From Eubacteriales bacterium (lineage in GTDB: Bacteria > Bacillota > Clostridia > Oscillospirales > Butyricicoccaceae): DNA of 64,000 bases. The position numbers were made by a program, and so were the translations under genes. The stretch's first letter is position 1, and each line of letters starts with the position of its first letter. This document shows, one piece after another, positions 33,524 to 41,534 of the stretch. The notes beneath the pieces were generated by a model. It did no database searches. It was not told the origin of the DNA and saw only the letters and a list, made by a program, of their open reading frames with translations. The stretch spans positions 294,931-358,930 of the forward strand of contig JAUNSG010000001.1 in the NCBI GenBank assembly GCA_030539335.1, read 5' to 3'.

Positions 33524-34221
33524 AAATCCTCCTTCAAAATTGTATTCCGCAGTTGCATGAGCTTCCCAACACTGCCGGGGATATCCTCGCGCTGGATGCA
33601 CGTGCTGCCGCAAACATACAGTTCCGCCTGATCCGCATATTTCTGTATATTTTCCGCAGAGATCCGCCCATCCAGTTCAATTCTCGTATCCAAACCACGC
33701 GCATCGATCATCTGGCGCAGCTCGCATATCTTGCGTTCTGCATAGTTGACTTGTTTTTCTCCCTTTACCGATGCATAACCGGGATTGATCAGCATGAGCA
33801 GCACAGTATCACACTTTTCCAATACATATTCCAGTGTGTTCAGCGGGGTGGCCGGGCGGAGCGCAACGCCCGCTTTAATACCAGCCGCATGGATTTTATT
33901 GAGCATGCCATCGATGTGCGGCGCTGTCTCCACATGAAATACGATCTGTTGTACGCCAATATCCATCAGTTCGTCGATAAAGAAATCCGGTTCGGTTGTC
34001 ATCACGTGACAGTCAAATTCCAAATCCGTTTTTGCTCTGAGCTGCCGCACGGTATCCAACCCCAGCGGCATACTCGGACTAAAATGTCCATCCAGGATAT
34101 CTACGTGAAGCATTTGAATACCACTTTGCTCCAGCTGTTTGACTTGTGTTTGCAAATTACACATATCCAATGTAATCAATGATGGGGAGAAAACACATCT
34201 TTCGTTCCAAATTGTGTTCAT
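33520..34221 (-). CDS. Ribulose-/allulose-phosphate 3-epimerase family protein
   Basis: A 233-residue TIM barrel of the RPE family. FSPSLITLDMCNL is the N-terminal strand with Ser. HVDILDGHFSPSMPLG carries the metal His and Asp, FDCHVMTTEPDFFIDE the second His, and ELDGRISAEN the final Asp, followed by a phosphate loop VCGSTCIQ. The start at 34221 has AGGAGG 7 bases upstream. Since the operon handles hexitols, an AlsE-like hexulose-6-phosphate 3-epimerase is more likely than a housekeeping ribulose-5-P enzyme. It is the first gene of the operon and coupled to the SIS gene. Confidence 0.87.
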   Translation of the reverse strand: MNTIWNERCVFSPSLITLDMCNLQTQVKQLEQSGIQMLHVDILDGHFSPSMPLGLDTVRQLRAKTDLEFDCHVMTTEPDFFIDELMDIGVQQIVFHVETAPHIDGMLNKIHAAGIKAGVALRPATPLNTLEYVLEKCDTVLLMLINPGYASVKGEKQVNYAERKICELRQMIDARGLDTRIELDGRISAENIQKYADQAELYVCGSTCIQREDIPGSVGKLMQLRNTILKEDL

Positions 34222-34296
34222 TTTAACACCTCCTGTCAGATTATCTGACATCATCCCATTGCCTCGCGCGTTTGGCTTTGTTTGATTTACAAGTTT

Positions 34297-34324
34297 ATTA
34301 TACCTCTATTTTTGGAAATTGCAA
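34297..34324 (-). promoter_or_regulatory. Promoter of the hexitol operon
   Basis: On the minus strand TTGCAA (34319-34324), a 16-base spacer and a perfect TATAAT (34297-34302). Confidence 0.65.
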
Positions 34325-34617
34325 TACAAATCTTTGTGTAAATCACACATTCTGCGTTTTGCACAAAACGTTTTTGGCATTTTTGTGCTTATCGCCACTC
34401 TTTAATGTGTTTTGTCCACATTTATGTTATATTTTGTTCTTTGCAAACATTTGAGTTGCTATCAAATATGTTAATTGCTCATTTTGTGTGTATTACGCCT
34501 GTTTTATAACCACGTCCATCGATACTCGCATACATTCTCCGGAGTCACAGGTGCGTCCTATCTGTTTCATGGATGGAGTAAATTCCATGCAAAATTCAAG
34601 AAATCGCAACTCATTTG

Positions 34618-34647
34618 TTGACTTTCCACATATAATTCTGATATAAT
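34618..34647 (+). promoter_or_regulatory. Promoter of the DeoR regulator gene
   Basis: TTGACT (34618-34623), an 18-base spacer and TATAAT (34642-34647), 33 bases before the ATG. Confidence 0.75.
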
Positions 34648-34680
34648 CATGGAAACACCACACGAAAAGGAGTCCTTTGC

Positions 34681-35457
34681 ATGGCTAAGCTTTCTGCTGC
34701 AGATCGACAGGCACAAATCGTCGAATTGATCAACAACAATGGCACCATGAAGATCGCAGAACTCGCAGACTTTTTTCAGGTTTCACGCGAGACTATCCGC
34801 AGGGATATGATTGCCCTCAGCAACGCCGGTTCTGCAAAAAAATGGTTTAACGGCACATTTGTTTCCCATGATTTCAACATCCAGCCTGTAGATACCAGAC
34901 TATCCATCAATCAAGACAGCAAAATTTTAATTTGTCAGGAAGTATTTCAATTTATTCCAGAGAACGCAGTTGTTTTTATTGATGCCGGCAGTACGGCCCT
35001 CTGCTTCGCGCAGCTGCTGAGTCAAAAAAGCGGCTATACTGTGATTACTAACTCTATCGCAGCCGCCAATGTATTGGCAAATGGAAATAATCAAGTTATC
35101 ATCACCGGGGGAAGTCTAAATATTTCCGTTATGAATGTAACCGGAATGCAAACAATTGAATTTCTTGAGCGTATTAAGATTGATGTCTCCATTCTCGGCA
35201 GCGAGGGTTTTCAACGGCACAATGGTCCCTCCAGCAATGATTTCGATGACATTCAGATCAAGAAACTCGCGGTCAAAAACGCGATGACCAGTATTGTTGT
35301 AGCCGACAGCCGCAAAGCATCCGTATCCGCTCTCATGCAGTACGCTGATTGGAAAGATATCGACTACTTTATCACGGATGATGCACTTCCTGAACAGGTC
35401 GCGATACAGCTCAAGGAATTCACAAATGTTGTTACAGTCAGCATGAACAATACTTAA
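34681..35457 (+). CDS. DeoR/GlpR-family transcriptional regulator
   Basis: A 258-residue regulator. The N-terminal helix-turn-helix is the DeoR signature: RQAQIVELINNNGTMKIAEL then FFQVSRETIRRDM. The C-terminal sensor domain (DeoRC) has VFIDAGSTALCFAQLL, VITNSIAAANVLA, ITGGSLNISVMNVTG and VVADSRKASVSAL. AAAGGAG lies 8 bases before the ATG. DeoR regulators respond to sugar phosphates. The divergent position points to the hexitol operon as target. Confidence 0.95.
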   Translation: MAKLSAADRQAQIVELINNNGTMKIAELADFFQVSRETIRRDMIALSNAGSAKKWFNGTFVSHDFNIQPVDTRLSINQDSKILICQEVFQFIPENAVVFIDAGSTALCFAQLLSQKSGYTVITNSIAAANVLANGNNQVIITGGSLNISVMNVTGMQTIEFLERIKIDVSILGSEGFQRHNGPSSNDFDDIQIKKLAVKNAMTSIVVADSRKASVSALMQYADWKDIDYFITDDALPEQVAIQLKEFTNVVTVSMNNT

Positions 35458-35521
35458 TATCAACTGTAAGACAAAAAATCCCTCCAAACTTCCCAAACGA
35501 AGTCAGAGGGTAAACAAAGTT

Positions 35522-35553
35522 GCCCACCGAACAAAAAACGAGGTTCGGTGGGC
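35522..35553 (+). terminator. Terminator after the DeoR gene
   Basis: GCCCACCGAAC (35522-35532) pairs perfectly with GTTCGGTGGGC (35543-35553) and is followed by TTACTTTGT. A second weaker CCCTC/GAGGG hairpin lies just before it. Confidence 0.75.
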
Positions 35554-35577
35554 TTACTTTGTCTGTGCTATAAAAAT

Positions 35578-35632
35578 AGAGCCAATGATCCGTGAGGTAT
35601 CTCACAAGTTCATCGACTCTGCGTCTGGCTCT
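35578..35632 (-). terminator. Terminator-like structure closing the first redox island
   Basis: AGAGCCA (35578-35584) pairs with TGGCTCT (35626-35632), enclosing a GTGAG-GTAT-CTCAC hairpin. On the minus strand the outer stem is followed by ATTTTTAT. Confidence 0.55.
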
Positions 35633-35642
35633 TTGATGACGG

Positions 35643-35867
35643 TTATCGGTAAATCCTTTGCGATTGAACGCCCTGCCCGATACCCATACAAATCATACCA
35701 GCAATCCTTGTTATTTTGTTGCCACACCAATACCTTCGAGTGACATATTTCCATAGCCTGCCATAAGCTTGTTGCTGAACATGGTGGAAACGCCCATGAT
35801 CAAGCTGTGACATTTTTACTCCATTATATAAAGTTACATACTCCATTTTCATATTTTCCTCGGTCAA
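35643..35867 (-). pseudogene. Chimeric remnant: aldo/keto reductase start joined to a MATE transporter fragment
   Basis: On the minus strand the frame begins like an aldo/keto reductase (MKMEYVTLYNGVKMSQL) in the normal operon position, 16 bases after the CMD stop. Directly after this the neighbouring frame reads LIMGVSTMFSNKLMAGYGNM then SLEGIGVATK, and after a one-base shift the first frame resumes with KITRIAGMICMGIGQGVQ. That series is an internal MATE transporter segment, interrupted by a +1 frameshift. So an AKR 5' end was joined to the middle of a MATE gene and then decayed. The remainder of both genes is absent here. Confidence 0.7.
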
Positions 35868-36608
35868 TTATTTCGCAGCCTCATTCACACAGCGCAAAGC
35901 ATTCAAACTGCGTGGATACCCGATATAGGGCAAGCACTGGGAAATGATCTGAATGAGGAACGCCTTATCATTACCTATCCTCATATTCGCGGCAGCATGA
36001 CCGGTCAACTGTGGCTCACAGCCACCCTGCGCCGCTAAGAAGCAGAAGGTAATCATTTCCCGCTGTCTGTAATCGAGGCCTGTACGGGTGTAGTAATCGC
36101 CGAAACAGTTATCTGCCAGCCAACGATTGATATGACGGCTCTCCTCCGGGCCGGACTTCCAGAAATCCCGCATATCTTCACCGAAAATATCTACCTGTGC
36201 CTGTGTCCCCGCCTCTCGGCGATTTTCGGCCGTCGTAGTTGCCTGACCAGGTAAGGGCAGACTGACGCCACAGGTATTCAGTACTTCATTCGTGATCGTC
36301 AGGAACGGAAATACTCTTCCGATGCCCAAATAAGCTGTGGCCTGATAGACAATCTCCTTTATCTCAACCGGTGTCACGCCGGCATCCAATGCCACCGGCA
36401 GCATCGCCCGAAAGGCATCGCTGCTCTGACACCCCAACAAACTGGAAAGAATCGCCATATAACGTGTGCGCGTTTCCAGTTCACTATGTTGCGCTACTTC
36501 ATGAAAAGCAAATGTGTCAAATCGTTCCGTAAACTCCGGATCGGTTTTTGAAAATGCGACGAGGAAGCCGGGAGCCTCTGTTTTTTGAGAACAATATATA
36601 CTACCCAT
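35868..36608 (-). CDS. Two-domain carboxymuconolactone decarboxylase-family protein
   Basis: A 246-residue protein with two CMD repeats. The first is around residues 25-105 (LETRTRYMAILSSLLGCQSS) and the second around 165-240 (LDYRQREMITFCFLAAQGGC). The repeat in AhpD-like proteins carries a CxxC redox pair; here single Cys residues are seen (LGCQS and GGCEP), so disulfide reductase chemistry is doubtful. Such proteins often sit beside flavodoxins and aldo/keto reductases in Clostridia. It follows the flavodoxin by 12 bases. Confidence 0.85.
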   Translation of the reverse strand: MGSIYCSQKTEAPGFLVAFSKTDPEFTERFDTFAFHEVAQHSELETRTRYMAILSSLLGCQSSDAFRAMLPVALDAGVTPVEIKEIVYQATAYLGIGRVFPFLTITNEVLNTCGVSLPLPGQATTTAENRREAGTQAQVDIFGEDMRDFWKSGPEESRHINRWLADNCFGDYYTRTGLDYRQREMITFCFLAAQGGCEPQLTGHAAANMRIGNDKAFLIQIISQCLPYIGYPRSLNALRCVNEAAK

Positions 36609-36620
36609 ACGTTTTCCCTC

Positions 36621-37097
36621 CTACTTTCGGATCTTCTCAATCCACTTCTGTATCTCTGTTTCCGAGGTCATCTGCCGATCTTCATTGAACCGAACATTCA
36701 ATCCTGCCTTGACCACCGCTCCATCACAAATTTTAGCAAAATCCTGGAAGGTATGACCAAGCCAACCGCCGTTGGTGGCAAAGGGATACATGGTTTTGTC
36801 TGATAAATCCGCTTTATGCAAAAAACTGTTCATCGCCGGTGCAAAAGTATACCACCATACCGGCGTTCCCAAAATTACCGTATCATACGGACTCAGATCC
36901 ACAGTAAGCGGCTGGATTTCCGGCAAATAACCGCTATTGACCTCACGCTGGCCCTGATCTACTATATCGTTATAGCTGCCGGTATAGGGATGAACTGTCT
37001 TGATCTCGGCAAGATCAGCACCGAGTTCCTTTTGAATGTGTTCCGCGATCCGGCGTGTATTTCCACCATAGGAATAGAAAATTACAATGCATTTCAT
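36621..37097 (-). CDS. Flavodoxin
   Basis: A 158-residue short flavodoxin. The FMN phosphate loop is IFYSYGGNTRRIAEHI (SxGGNT type). The aromatic FMN-stacking regions are GTPVWWYTFAPAM and FATNGGWLG. This matches the clostridial flavodoxin group (flavodoxin_4) that supplies electrons to reductases. It lies in the LysR-headed redox island, 13 bases after the cupin stop, with an SD of GGAGAT type. Confidence 0.92.
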   Translation of the reverse strand: MKCIVIFYSYGGNTRRIAEHIQKELGADLAEIKTVHPYTGSYNDIVDQGQREVNSGYLPEIQPLTVDLSPYDTVILGTPVWWYTFAPAMNSFLHKADLSDKTMYPFATNGGWLGHTFQDFAKICDGAVVKAGLNVRFNEDRQMTSETEIQKWIEKIRK

Positions 37098-37110
37098 TAT
37101 GATGATCTCC

Positions 37111-37518
37111 TCATTTCAGTTTTCCGTATTCCTCATCGGAAACCGGTTCGCACCATTCACTTTTCGTTTCCTCTCCCGGCACTTCCACCGCCAAATGGGA
37201 AAACCAGCTGTTCGGAGCAGCACCATGCCAATGCTTGACTCCCGCAGGAATGTTCACCACGTCACCGGGATGCAGTTCTTGCGGCGCCTTGCCCCATTCC
37301 TGATAGTATCCCCGTCCGGAGGTGCACAGCAGAATTTGTCCGCCGCCGGACTTTGCGTGATGAATATGCCAGTTATTGCGGCAGCCCGGTTCAAACGTTA
37401 CATTGCCAATGACTACCTGCTCCAGGGAAAGCATATTCAAATAGCTCTGACCAACAAAATACTGTGCAAATGCGGTATTCTCCCCACCACGTGGAAAGAT
37501 GTCCTTGAATTCGTTCAT
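37111..37518 (-). CDS. Cupin-domain protein
   Basis: A 135-residue single-cupin protein. Motif 1 is CRNNWHIHHAKSGGGQILLC with two His, and motif 2 is PGDVVNIPAGVKHWHGA. These give the three-His/one-Glu-like metal site. Proteins of this form (annotated as carboxymuconolactone decarboxylase-associated cupins) recur in Clostridia and Bacteroidota with CMD proteins and aldo/keto reductases; the reaction is unknown. The start overlaps the preceding RibD-like gene's stop by 4 bases. Confidence 0.87.
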   Translation of the reverse strand: MNEFKDIFPRGGENTAFAQYFVGQSYLNMLSLEQVVIGNVTFEPGCRNNWHIHHAKSGGGQILLCTSGRGYYQEWGKAPQELHPGDVVNIPAGVKHWHGAAPNSWFSHLAVEVPGEETKSEWCEPVSDEEYGKLK

Positions 37519-38255
37519 ATTTCATCCTCCTGCTCTCCATTGTTAACCAGATAGCGCAGCCAAACGCTGCCGCCATCCTTCACCTCGACGCTCTGCAATG
37601 CGAAGCGAACCGCCTCATTTTCAGAAAGACCTTCACGTGCTCGAAACAGGGAAGGCGTGTCTGATGAACCATCCGCGGCGGCTGTAACCACAATACTGAT
37701 CTCATCACACATACCAGCCTGAATGAAGGACCAGTTGAGCAAACCACCGCCACCAAGCATCAGTGTTTCAATGCCAAACCGTTCTTTTAGCTTTTCCAGT
37801 GCCAGTGCGTAATCCAGCGCATCTTCCCCGGCAATAATATAGGAAATGCCCAACTTACGCAAAAACGCCTTGTATGCGTTGCTCACTTTGCCGGTCAACA
37901 CCTCAATGACATGAGCTGTGGTGTCAACATACGTCAGTGTGTTACTTTCCCATCCCAATTTTCCAGAGGGATCGACGGAAACATAATACATATTGGTTTC
38001 CTTTGCAACAAAATCACCATCTGGAACCACGGGGGCCTCTTCATCAAGCACAGGCTTTCGATAAAAAGTAAAGTTATCATCTGTTGTCACTCGACCGGAT
38101 AACCAGCCCTGATGCTTGTAGTAGGGAGTCTTACCAAAAGCGATATCATAAAAGATATTTCCTGCGGCCTCTCCTTCTGGAGTTTCCATATAGCTGCCCA
38201 TGATTTTGCCGTCCAGAGAGGTCATCATATGGCAGAAAAGATACGGTCTATTCAT
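37515..38255 (-). CDS. RibD C-terminal/dihydrofolate reductase-like protein
   Basis: A 246-residue stand-alone RibD_C domain. The N-terminus FCHMMTSLDGKIMG and the later segments SYIIAGEDALDYALALEKL, TLMLGGGGLLNWSFIQAGMCDEISI and a terminal LRYLV match the NADPH-dependent reductase domain. There is no deaminase domain and no riboflavin operon nearby, so a role in riboflavin synthesis is unlikely. It is probably an NADPH reductase of an unidentified small molecule. It overlaps the cupin gene and follows the aldo/keto reductase by 21 bases. Confidence 0.87.
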   Translation of the reverse strand: MNRPYLFCHMMTSLDGKIMGSYMETPEGEAAGNIFYDIAFGKTPYYKHQGWLSGRVTTDDNFTFYRKPVLDEEAPVVPDGDFVAKETNMYYVSVDPSGKLGWESNTLTYVDTTAHVIEVLTGKVSNAYKAFLRKLGISYIIAGEDALDYALALEKLKERFGIETLMLGGGGLLNWSFIQAGMCDEISIVVTAAADGSSDTPSLFRAREGLSENEAVRFALQSVEVKDGGSVWLRYLVNNGEQEDEI

Positions 38256-38276
38256 GTCATGGTTCTCCTTCCGAAA

Positions 38277-39140
38277 TTACAGCTTGCCCCCATAGACCGG
38301 GAAGATGCTGAATTCTCCATAATCTTTGATGGGTTCCATCTGCTTGAGCGTTTCCATATCTGCGTCGGAAATAACGAAATCCAACTTTGCGTTATCACGC
38401 ATATGGTCGGGGTTTGCAGTCTTCGGCAGTGGCAAGGTGCCAAGCTGAAGCGTATAACGAATGCAGAGCTGTGGGATGGTCACACCATACGTCTCCGCAA
38501 TCGCCTTGACTGTCGGATTTTTCAACATTTCCCCGTGTGCCACGGGAGAATAGGCCTCTACCAGCATTCCTTTGTTTTCCGAATAACGCATCAGCGCAAA
38601 AGGCGTATTGCTCACATGAACCAACAGCTGATTCACCATTGGTGCAATCGTGCATCCTGCCAAAAGACTATCGATATCTTCCTTCTCAAAGTTTGAAATA
38701 CCGATTGCGCGGAGCTTGCCTGCCTGATAGGCCTCTTCCAGAGCGCGCCATGCTTCGCGATTTCCTTCCACATAACGGTCTGCCTCACGAAATTCCGCCC
38801 AAGGCTGTGGACTGTGAATCAGCATCATATCCAGATAATCCAGTCCCATCACACGCAGTGAATCATCAATCGCCGAAACCGCGTCTTTGTAGGTCTTTGC
38901 TTCCGCGGCCAGTTTGGTGGTCACGAACAGCTCCTCACGCGGGACACCGCAAACACGAATTCCTTCTCCCACACCACGCTCATTGCCGTAGGCCTGTGCG
39001 GTGTCAAAATGGCGATAACCGATCTGTACTGCGTTACAGACAGCGTTTGCCGCCTTGTCATCGTCAATAAACCATGTGCCCAATCCCAGCTTTGGAATTG
39101 TCACGCCATTCACCAGTGTGTAGGTTTCTTCAAAAATCAT
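38277..39140 (-). CDS. Aldo/keto reductase
   Basis: A 287-residue AKR, the class that reduces aldehydes and ketones with NADPH in a TIM barrel. The tetrad is visible: Asp in HFDTAQAYGNE, the adjacent Tyr, Lys in VTTKLAAE and His in MLIHSPQPW. GISNFEKEDI and LPLPKTANPDHMRDN are family signatures in the coenzyme region. It lies in the middle of the first redox island, between the MATE and RibD-like genes. Confidence 0.93.
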   Translation of the reverse strand: MIFEETYTLVNGVTIPKLGLGTWFIDDDKAANAVCNAVQIGYRHFDTAQAYGNERGVGEGIRVCGVPREELFVTTKLAAEAKTYKDAVSAIDDSLRVMGLDYLDMMLIHSPQPWAEFREADRYVEGNREAWRALEEAYQAGKLRAIGISNFEKEDIDSLLAGCTIAPMVNQLLVHVSNTPFALMRYSENKGMLVEAYSPVAHGEMLKNPTVKAIAETYGVTIPQLCIRYTLQLGTLPLPKTANPDHMRDNAKLDFVISDADMETLKQMEPIKDYGEFSIFPVYGGKL

Positions 39141-39169
39141 GTCTTTCCATCCTTTCTGAAATCATTTTG

Positions 39170-40516
39170 TCAAAGAATATGTTTCTTTTTCCATGCTCCA
39201 CTGAGCCAACGCAAGCAAAACACAATCGCTCGGAATCCCCAGTCGCACAGCATCGCCAGCCATATGCCCAATGCACCTGCACCAAAATACTGTGCAAAAA
39301 GATAAGCAGCTCCCAGTCGAAATACGAACATGGAAATCACTGAAGCAATCATCGCAAAGCCCACATCTCCGGCAGCCCGCAATGAAGAGGGGAGCACAAA
39401 GGTTAAAGGCCAAATAATCATAGCTCCCAACGTATGTACCAACACCATCTGCCGAGTCAGCCGTGCGGTCTCAGCTGTCAGATTGTACCACGACAAAATC
39501 TTCGGCATTGCCAGCCAGAAAGCTCCACAGAAAATAACGAGTACAAGATAAGAAACGCTGATTAGCAGTCGATTGTAATAGCAGACCTGTTTCTCATCCC
39601 CTGCGCCGACACAGCGGGCAATTACTGCAATGGCGGCCATTGAGATCGCCGATCCGGGAATAACCTGAATGCCGGCGATCGTCAGACAAATGGCGTTCGC
39701 AGCAATCGCTGAGGTACCAAAGCTGGCAATGAGACTAGCTAAAATAATTTTTCCTACCTGAAACAGCCCATTTTCAACGCCATTCGGTATGCCAATCTGC
39801 AAAATTCTGCGAATGAGTGCGCGGTCAGGGGTAAAATGCAACGAGCGCGTCAGAAATAAGGATTGATTTTGGCGAAGCAACAAAGTGATCATCCATCCTG
39901 CTGCGACATAGCGAGCTATCACTGTAGCTGTCGCTGCTCCTACGGTGCCCCATCCTGCTCCATAGATTAAAACAGCATTGCCGCAGATGTTGATCAAATT
40001 CATCAATGCAGAGAGGTACATAGTGACTTTTGCGTTGCCCATCGTCCGGAAAATCGCTGCTCCGGATTCATAGACAGAAATAGCCGGTATAGAAAGTGCC
40101 ACAACCAACAGATAGCGGTTTGCATTCCAGTATACCTCCTCGGTAATAGAGCCGAATACATGTCCCAGCAATACGCCGCGAATACCATACACTACTGCCA
40201 TAATCACCAGTGAACACAAACCGGAAAACCAAAGAAGCTGATCTGTTGTTTTTCTGGCGTTCTTTGTTTCGTCCGCTCCCAGATACTGCCCGGCGACTAC
40301 CGCTCCTCCGGTGCCAAAAGCTGCGAAAATATAAATGATTAACTGAAACACGGTATCGATCAGAGAAACGCCTGAAACTGCTGATTCACCTGCACTGGAC
40401 ACCATCACCGAATCAATCATACCTACCAGAAGAGTCAAAAGAAGATCCACAATCAACGGGACAATCAAACGAATCAAATCCCGTCTGTTAAATAAGCGGT
40501 TCAAGTATGTATTCAC
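39170..40516 (-). CDS. MATE-family efflux transporter
   Basis: An approximately 448-residue MATE transporter with twelve hydrophobic helices. Landmarks are LLVGMIDSVMVSSAGESAVSGV, GGAVVAGQYLGA and RTMGNAKVTMYLSALMNLINI. The start codon is uncertain. The frame is open to 40564, but the inferred promoter and a hairpin occupy 40540-40572, so the start must lie downstream. GTG at 40516 and TTG at 40504 are candidates, with AGAGG close by. It is the first gene after the LysR regulator in the redox island. Confidence 0.85.
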   Translation of the reverse strand: MNTYLNRLFNRRDLIRLIVPLIVDLLLTLLVGMIDSVMVSSAGESAVSGVSLIDTVFQLIIYIFAAFGTGGAVVAGQYLGADETKNARKTTDQLLWFSGLCSLVIMAVVYGIRGVLLGHVFGSITEEVYWNANRYLLVVALSIPAISVYESGAAIFRTMGNAKVTMYLSALMNLINICGNAVLIYGAGWGTVGAATATVIARYVAAGWMITLLLRQNQSLFLTRSLHFTPDRALIRRILQIGIPNGVENGLFQVGKIILASLIASFGTSAIAANAICLTIAGIQVIPGSAISMAAIAVIARCVGAGDEKQVCYYNRLLISVSYLVLVIFCGAFWLAMPKILSWYNLTAETARLTRQMVLVHTLGAMIIWPLTFVLPSSLRAAGDVGFAMIASVISMFVFRLGAAYLFAQYFGAGALGIWLAMLCDWGFRAIVFCLRWLSGAWKKKHIL

Positions 40517-40539
40517 TTCCTCTGTGCAAAATAAAAAGC

Positions 40540-40596
40540 GTATCGGAAAGCTCTTCCGATACACTTATTATAATTCCAAGGTTTTGTTATGTCGAA
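40540..40596 (-). promoter_or_regulatory. Promoter of the first redox island with 5' hairpin
   Basis: On the minus strand TTCGAC (40591-40596), an 18-base spacer and TATAAT (40567-40572). A perfect 9-bp hairpin (GTATCGGAA ... TTCCGATAC, 40540-40562) would lie at the very 5' end of the transcript. Confidence 0.6.
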
Positions 40597-40609
40597 TACT
40601 TATTTTCTA

Positions 40610-41500
40610 TCATCTGTCCATGCTTAAAAAGCATTTTATGTATTCCAAAAATCGTCCTGTTGCGGTAGAGAATGGCTGACTGCGTTTCCATGCAAGTACA
40701 GAGGTCGCGGTCAATTCAGGGTACAGTGGTACCATGCAGACCTCCGATTGTTCCAGAAAAGGCAACGCCCCCTCAACGATAAGGGCGTAACCCAAACCGG
40801 CTCGTACCATCATGGCTGCGTTGGTGCTGAGATTGCTGACGCCGATTATGTGCAGCTTTTCATATGAATTTCCAAACCAGTTCGCAACCTCGTCGTGCAC
40901 CTTTTGACGGCTGGGCAGAATGACCGGAATGTTGGACAGCTCCTGTGCCGTCACATGCTCCCTTTTTGCCAACGGGACGCCCGAAGGCATCACTGCAACC
41001 CAGCGCTCCTTGACCGGCATACGGATATGCTCATAGCGCTCCAGATCCACTGGCTCCAGTAGCAGGCCAACATCGGTCAGGCCGTTATCCATCCGGCGCT
41101 TAATCTGGTCAGCCGTAGCCGTGTAGACATCAAAAGAAACCCGGGGATACTGTTGAGAGAAATCCGCGATCAGATCGGTCAGCAGCCGAACCGAGGTCAG
41201 TTCCCCACAGCCGATGGATACGATTCCTTCCACCTGCTCTTCGTGGGAAGAAACCTCTGTCTCCGTCTTTTCCACCAGCTCCAGAATCTCTTCCGCCCTT
41301 CTCCGCAGCAAAAAACCTTCGTCTGTCAGGGAAAGCGGGCGGCTCCCTCGAAGAAACAATGTTGTCCCCAGCTCGTCCTCTAATAGTGCCATTTGGCGGC
41401 TCAGGGTCGGCTGGGTAATGTGAAGAGCTTTCGCAGCACCCGTAATACTTCTCTCCCGTGCCACAGTCAAAAAATAGTGCAGTAATCTTGTCTCAATCAT
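40610..41500 (-). CDS. LysR-family regulator of the first redox island
   Basis: A 296-residue LysR protein. The N-terminal helix-turn-helix is LHYFLTVARERSITGAAKALHITQPTLSRQMALLE, given as landmarks ITGAAKAL and QPTLSRQ. The effector domain has GIVSIGCGELTSVRLL and VIRMPV-type strands. It lies directly upstream of the MATE-AKR-RibD-cupin-flavodoxin-CMD genes on the same strand, which is unusual since LysR genes are more often divergent. The promoter between the two is internal. Confidence 0.93.
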   Translation of the reverse strand: MIETRLLHYFLTVARERSITGAAKALHITQPTLSRQMALLEDELGTTLFLRGSRPLSLTDEGFLLRRRAEEILELVEKTETEVSSHEEQVEGIVSIGCGELTSVRLLTDLIADFSQQYPRVSFDVYTATADQIKRRMDNGLTDVGLLLEPVDLERYEHIRMPVKERWVAVMPSGVPLAKREHVTAQELSNIPVILPSRQKVHDEVANWFGNSYEKLHIIGVSNLSTNAAMMVRAGLGYALIVEGALPFLEQSEVCMVPLYPELTATSVLAWKRSQPFSTATGRFLEYIKCFLSMDR

Positions 41501-41534
41501 CGCTTATACACCTGTCTCTTGAGGCTCAAGGCGT

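Larger units (their letters stand above)
34222..34680. promoter_or_regulatory. Divergent control region of the hexitol operon and its DeoR regulator
   Basis: 459 bases without a gene. It holds the operon promoter (34297-34324) and regulator promoter (34618-34647). Between them lie several TTTGTG/CACAAA-type words, including TGTGTAAATCACACA (34334-34348) just upstream of the operon -35, and TTTTGCACAAAA near 34358. These are candidate DeoR or catabolite-control sites. Confidence 0.5.
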
